Shown: in pieces, positions 61,394 through 64,000 of the stretch
How the letters are laid out: each line of letters starts with the position of its first letter
Position numbering within the stretch: position 1 is the first letter of the stretch
Assembly: GCA_949297715.1 (NCBI GenBank)
Contig: CASFTJ010000002.1
Coordinates: forward strand, 235,043-299,042
Direction of reading: 5' to 3'
Source of the DNA: an uncultured bacterium
Lineage (GTDB): Bacteria; Cyanobacteriota; Vampirovibrionia; Gastranaerophilales; Gastranaerophilaceae
Length of the DNA: 64,000 nt
Made by a program: the position numbers and the translations under genes
The notes under the pieces: generated by a model
Database searches by the model: none
What the model was told of the DNA's origin: nothing
The model's input: only the letters and a program-made list of their open reading frames with translations

Positions 61394-62738
61394 CTTTGTT
61401 TACCACTATCTTGTTTCTTCCTGATTCTTTAGCTTCATAAAGTGCTTTGTCTGCTTTTTTCAGCAAATCATCTGCATTATCTGTTTTTTTGAATTCATAA
61501 ATACCGGAGCTTATTGTGATATTTATGGTATTATTTGACTTGTCGGGATTGATTTTTGAAAAATCGACTTTCTTATTTGCAATTGCTTTGCGAAGTCTTT
61601 CCGCAACCATAATTGCTTCTTCCATTCTTGTGTTTGGAAGCAAAAGTGCAAATTCTTCTCCTCCGTATCGTCCTGCTATATCGTATTCTCTAAGTTGTGA
61701 GCGAATTGTTTTGGAAACTATTTTTAATACTAAATCTCCAGCTGCATGACCGTATGTATCGTTTACTCTTTTGAAAAAATCTATATCAGTCATTATAACG
61801 CAAAGCGGTGTTTTTTGTCTTTTGGCTTTGGAAGTTTCCTGTTTAATTCTTTCTTCAAGCTGATGTCTGTTATAAAAGCCGGTTAAAGCATCTAGAGTTG
61901 CGTGTTTTAAGATTTCTGCGTAAACTATTGCCCTGTTAATTGTTGATGAAGATTGTTTGGCGAGCTGTTCAAGATAGTTTATATCGTTTTCTTTAAGTTC
62001 AGCACCCATGCTTTTGGCGGCAATACATCCAAGAAGTGTGTTTTCATTTACCAGCGGGAAAATTCCTGTTTTTTGATTTGTGACTATACTGTAATCATAG
62101 CCTTCTTGAAGTTTTTTGACTTCATCCAATATACTTTGATCTTTGCAGTTTGCCGGCCAGATAAGTTCCATTTTAGAATTGTTCTTTATAAATATATATA
62201 TAAGATAATCCGGCATAAATTTATCAATCATTTCTCCAATGAGTGGAACGACATAATTCAATTCATATTGTGTTTCAATAATCTTTGCAATGTTTCGCAT
62301 AAGCTCATAAAAATCAATATTTTTTTGCATAGATTCCGCAAGCAGTATATTTTGAATCTTTATTGAAATTATGAATGCAGCTGTTTGCAAAAATTCAATC
62401 AGATTATCAGAATTTCCGCCTTCAATCTTTATAAATCCGATAACTTTGCTGCTTTTTGTAAGTGCGAAAAATAATAAGTCTTTGTAATCAGTTATATATT
62501 TTGTTGATTTAAGTTTTGTAACGATATTTTGGAACTTATCATCAATGCCGGCGCAATCAGGATTTACCCAGTCTTTGGAAAAATCTTTAATGGATTTGTC
62601 TTTATCATCAATAATATATATATCAAAACGTGTTACTTTAAAATTCTTAATAAAAAAATCCTGCAAAGCGCCGGTAAGTTTTTTAGAATTATCAGCGTTG
62701 TCAATATTTTTAGATAATTTTTCTATTAAATCAAGCAT
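61386..62738 (-). CDS. Diguanylate cyclase with GAF-like sensor
   Basis: 450 residues, soluble. Two GAF-like regions (about 10-130 and 145-270), helix, then GGDEF domain from 280: DALTGFYNRHQLEERI, MTDIDFFKRVNDTYGH, GGEEF at 359-363, and an inhibitory I-site RxxD (350-353) five residues upstream. Should make c-di-GMP with product inhibition. Sits between tsaE and yebC with TAATG overlap to yebC. Possible antagonist: the HD-GYP protein at 24 kb. Confidence 0.93.
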   Translation of the reverse strand: MLDLIEKLSKNIDNADNSKKLTGALQDFFIKNFKVTRFDIYIIDDKDKSIKDFSKDWVNPDCAGIDDKFQNIVTKLKSTKYITDYKDLLFFALTKSSKVIGFIKIEGGNSDNLIEFLQTAAFIISIKIQNILLAESMQKNIDFYELMRNIAKIIETQYELNYVVPLIGEMIDKFMPDYLIYIFIKNNSKMELIWPANCKDQSILDEVKKLQEGYDYSIVTNQKTGIFPLVNENTLLGCIAAKSMGAELKENDINYLEQLAKQSSSTINRAIVYAEILKHATLDALTGFYNRHQLEERIKQETSKAKRQKTPLCVIMTDIDFFKRVNDTYGHAAGDLVLKIVSKTIRSQLREYDIAGRYGGEEFALLLPNTRMEEAIMVAERLRKAIANKKVDFSKINPDKSNNTINITISSGIYEFKKTDNADDLLKKADKALYEAKESGRNKIVVNKDE

Positions 62739-63487
62739 TATTCCTCAAGCTTTTTCAGAATATCATCAGATATGTCGAAATTAGCGTATACATTTTGAAC
62801 ATCATCATGTTCTTCAAGTTTATCAAGAAGTTTTAAAATTTGATCAGCAGTTGCTTCATCGTTTATTTCGATAGTATTTTGCGGAAGTCTTGTAAGTTCG
62901 GCCGTAATACTTCTAAAACCTTCTTTTTCAAGACCTTCAACCACATTTTGAAAATCTTCGACGGTTGTGTAAACTTTATATTCGCCTTCATCTTCTGTAA
63001 TATCAAGAGCATTAAGGTTAATAGCAGCTTCAAATAACTTTTCAAAGCCATTGGAATCATCGAATGTAATGACACCTCTTTGATCGAACATCCATCCGAC
63101 GCATCCTGTTGCGCCAAGGCTTCCGCCAAATTTAGTAAAGAAACTTCTGATATCTCCGGCGGTACGATTGCGGTTATCAGTCATTGCTTCAATAACTACC
63201 GCCACTCCGCCAGGTGCATATCCCTCGTAAATAAGTTCTTCATAGTTATCCGAAGAACCTGAGCCTGCTCCTTTTTCTATTGCTCTTTTAATATTATCGT
63301 TTGGTAATCCGGCAGCTTTAGCCTTTTCAATAGCTGTTCTAAGCCTAAAATTTCCAGCAGGATCTGGACCGCCAAGTCTTGCTGATACGATTAATTCTCG
63401 TGAATATTTTTGGAATACCACTGCTCTTTGGCTATCTACTTTAGCTTTTTTGTGTTTAATTGTTGACCACTTTGAGTGTCCTGACAT
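62738..63487 (-). CDS. yebC: YebC/PmpR-family protein
   Basis: 249 residues, complete. SGHSKWSTIKHKKAKVDSQR, RLRTAIEKAKAAGLPNDNI, YEGYAPGGVAVVIEAMTDN, three-domain TACO1-like layout. Members relieve ribosome stalling or act as DNA-binding regulators. GGAGG precedes the ATG. First gene of the yebC-GGDEF-tsaE-tsaB operon. Confidence 0.95.
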   Translation of the reverse strand: MSGHSKWSTIKHKKAKVDSQRAVVFQKYSRELIVSARLGGPDPAGNFRLRTAIEKAKAAGLPNDNIKRAIEKGAGSGSSDNYEELIYEGYAPGGVAVVIEAMTDNRNRTAGDIRSFFTKFGGSLGATGCVGWMFDQRGVITFDDSNGFEKLFEAAINLNALDITEDEGEYKVYTTVEDFQNVVEGLEKEGFRSITAELTRLPQNTIEINDEATADQILKLLDKLEEHDDVQNVYANFDISDDILKKLEE

Positions 63488-63557
63488 TGTTTTCCTCCAA
63501 ATCTGAAATTTTCTGAATTTATAATATCAAAAATATTCACAAATTACAAATGCAGAC

Positions 63558-63586
63558 TTGAAAAAAAATAAGTGTAATGTTATAAT
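63558..63586 (+). promoter_or_regulatory. Consensus promoter of the downstream pilin gene
   Basis: TTGAAA (63558-63563), 17-base spacer, TATAAT (63581-63586). Predicted start near 63593, giving a leader of about 205 bases before the pilin ATG. It occupies the 312-base gap between yebC and the pilin. Confidence 0.7.
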
Positions 63587-63631
63587 GAAATTGTAATTAC
63601 TGTATATTGAGCAAAAGGAACAATAATCGTT

Positions 63632-63715
63632 ATGACAACCCTATCCAAACAGGTTATTTTTGGAAAGGGCGGGCACTCGGTATTTCGGGTGGCCGATATT
63701 TTGATGTTGAATTAA
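63632..63715 (+). CDS. Possible small ORF in the pilin leader
   Basis: 27 codons with AAAAGGAA about 10 bases upstream of the ATG: starts MTTLSKQVIFGKGGH. No homology recognised. Either a leader peptide or a chance ORF; no amino acid run and no terminator follows. Confidence 0.25.
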   Translation: MTTLSKQVIFGKGGHSVFRVADILMLN

Positions 63716-63799
63716 CAAGCTTAAATAATTTTAAGTCTGTACTTTTGCTGATTAAACACGAGAATATAGTACATATCTGAATAATTAGGAGCAAAAAGT

Positions 63800-64000
63800 A
63801 TGAGAAAAATCTGTGATTACCTGATGAGTTTATTCGCCAGAACTCGAAAATTAGGTGCATTTAGTTTGGGCGAGCTATTAATAGCGATAGCAGTAATAGG
63901 TGTATTGGTAATAATCCTGATGCCGATATTACGAAATGTAAAGCCGGATGAAAATGAGGCAATGCACAAGAAGTCTACCTATGTAGTAGAGCGAATAATA
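63800..64000 (+). CDS. Type IV pilin-like protein, locus 5 (partial)
   Basis: 67 residues before the window edge. A 19-residue basic leader (longer than in the other copies) precedes the prepilin site GA|FSLGELLI with Glu at +5, then the helix AIAVIGVLVIILMPIL. TAGGAGC precedes the ATG. It is on the plus strand, with a consensus promoter and a 200-base leader, and has no XRE partner on its upstream side, unlike loci 1-4. Confidence 0.85.
   Translation, partial: MRKICDYLMSLFARTRKLGAFSLGELLIAIAVIGVLVIILMPILRNVKPDENEAMHKKSTYVVERII

Noticed and set aside
63593..63799. c-di-GMP riboswitch before the fifth pilin
   Set aside because: No GEMM-type conserved core or tetraloop receptor seen; left as an undefined leader.

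Overview
The window reads as a low-GC, gene-dense bacterial chromosome with standard code. The best fit is a non-photosynthetic relative of cyanobacteria, probably a gut Gastranaerophilales/Vampirovibrionia (Melainabacteria) genome. This is inference: it rests on a Ycf23/DUF561 protein typical of cyanobacteria and plastids, absence of photosynthesis genes, fermentative-type EtfAB, and several families with a short N-terminal F-x-G type tag that I associate with this lineage. No rRNA, tRNA, prophage, CRISPR array or insertion sequence was seen.

Layout. 1-6.9 kb: end of folC, a family 2 glycosyltransferase, ycf23, a small HtrA-like protease, a membrane-anchored protein with 18-residue tandem repeats, ilvE, and a lone MlaE permease. 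7-17.7 kb: a response regulator with a degenerate GspE-like ATPase, two tandem paralogues of unknown function, a histidine kinase, two lineage-type large proteins, and the stringent-response enzyme Rel. 17.7-24.8 kb: YggU, small tagged proteins, a textbook histidine leader peptide/attenuator in front of an unrecognised membrane protein, uracil-DNA glycosylase, an alanine:sodium symporter, a pilin-like gene with a divergent XRE regulator, and an HD-GYP protein. 25-36 kb: RDD protein, PanE-like reductase, LysM protein, the TIGR03960 radical SAM / RNase E-G operon, and purA. 36-45 kb: M16 peptidase, GAPDH, second pilin/XRE pair, radA, BlaI-type repressor. 45-51 kb: a cloverleaf-like intergenic repeat, third pilin/XRE pair, and an EtfA-EtfB-small Cys protein-NfnA-like reductase operon. 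51-64 kb: large repeat protein, pnp, a broken fourth pilin with its XRE gene, three tandem secreted metzincin proteases, an HNH-like tagged protein, tsaB-tsaE-GGDEF-yebC, and the start of a fifth pilin gene.

The most distinctive themes are: (i) four loci in which a pilin-like gene on the minus strand is paired with a divergent small XRE regulator; (ii) a complete His-codon attenuator that does not precede any recognisable his gene; (iii) a tandem cluster of three small secreted metzincins, one with a changed third zinc-ligand spacing; (iv) many unrelated proteins sharing a short N-terminal F-x-G-like tag.

Core housekeeping genes (ilvE, rel, rng, purA, gap, radA, pnp, tsaBE, yebC) are intact by length and motif. 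Coordinates for several starts were moved downstream to ATGs with a good Shine-Dalgarno sequence; this is stated in each entry.
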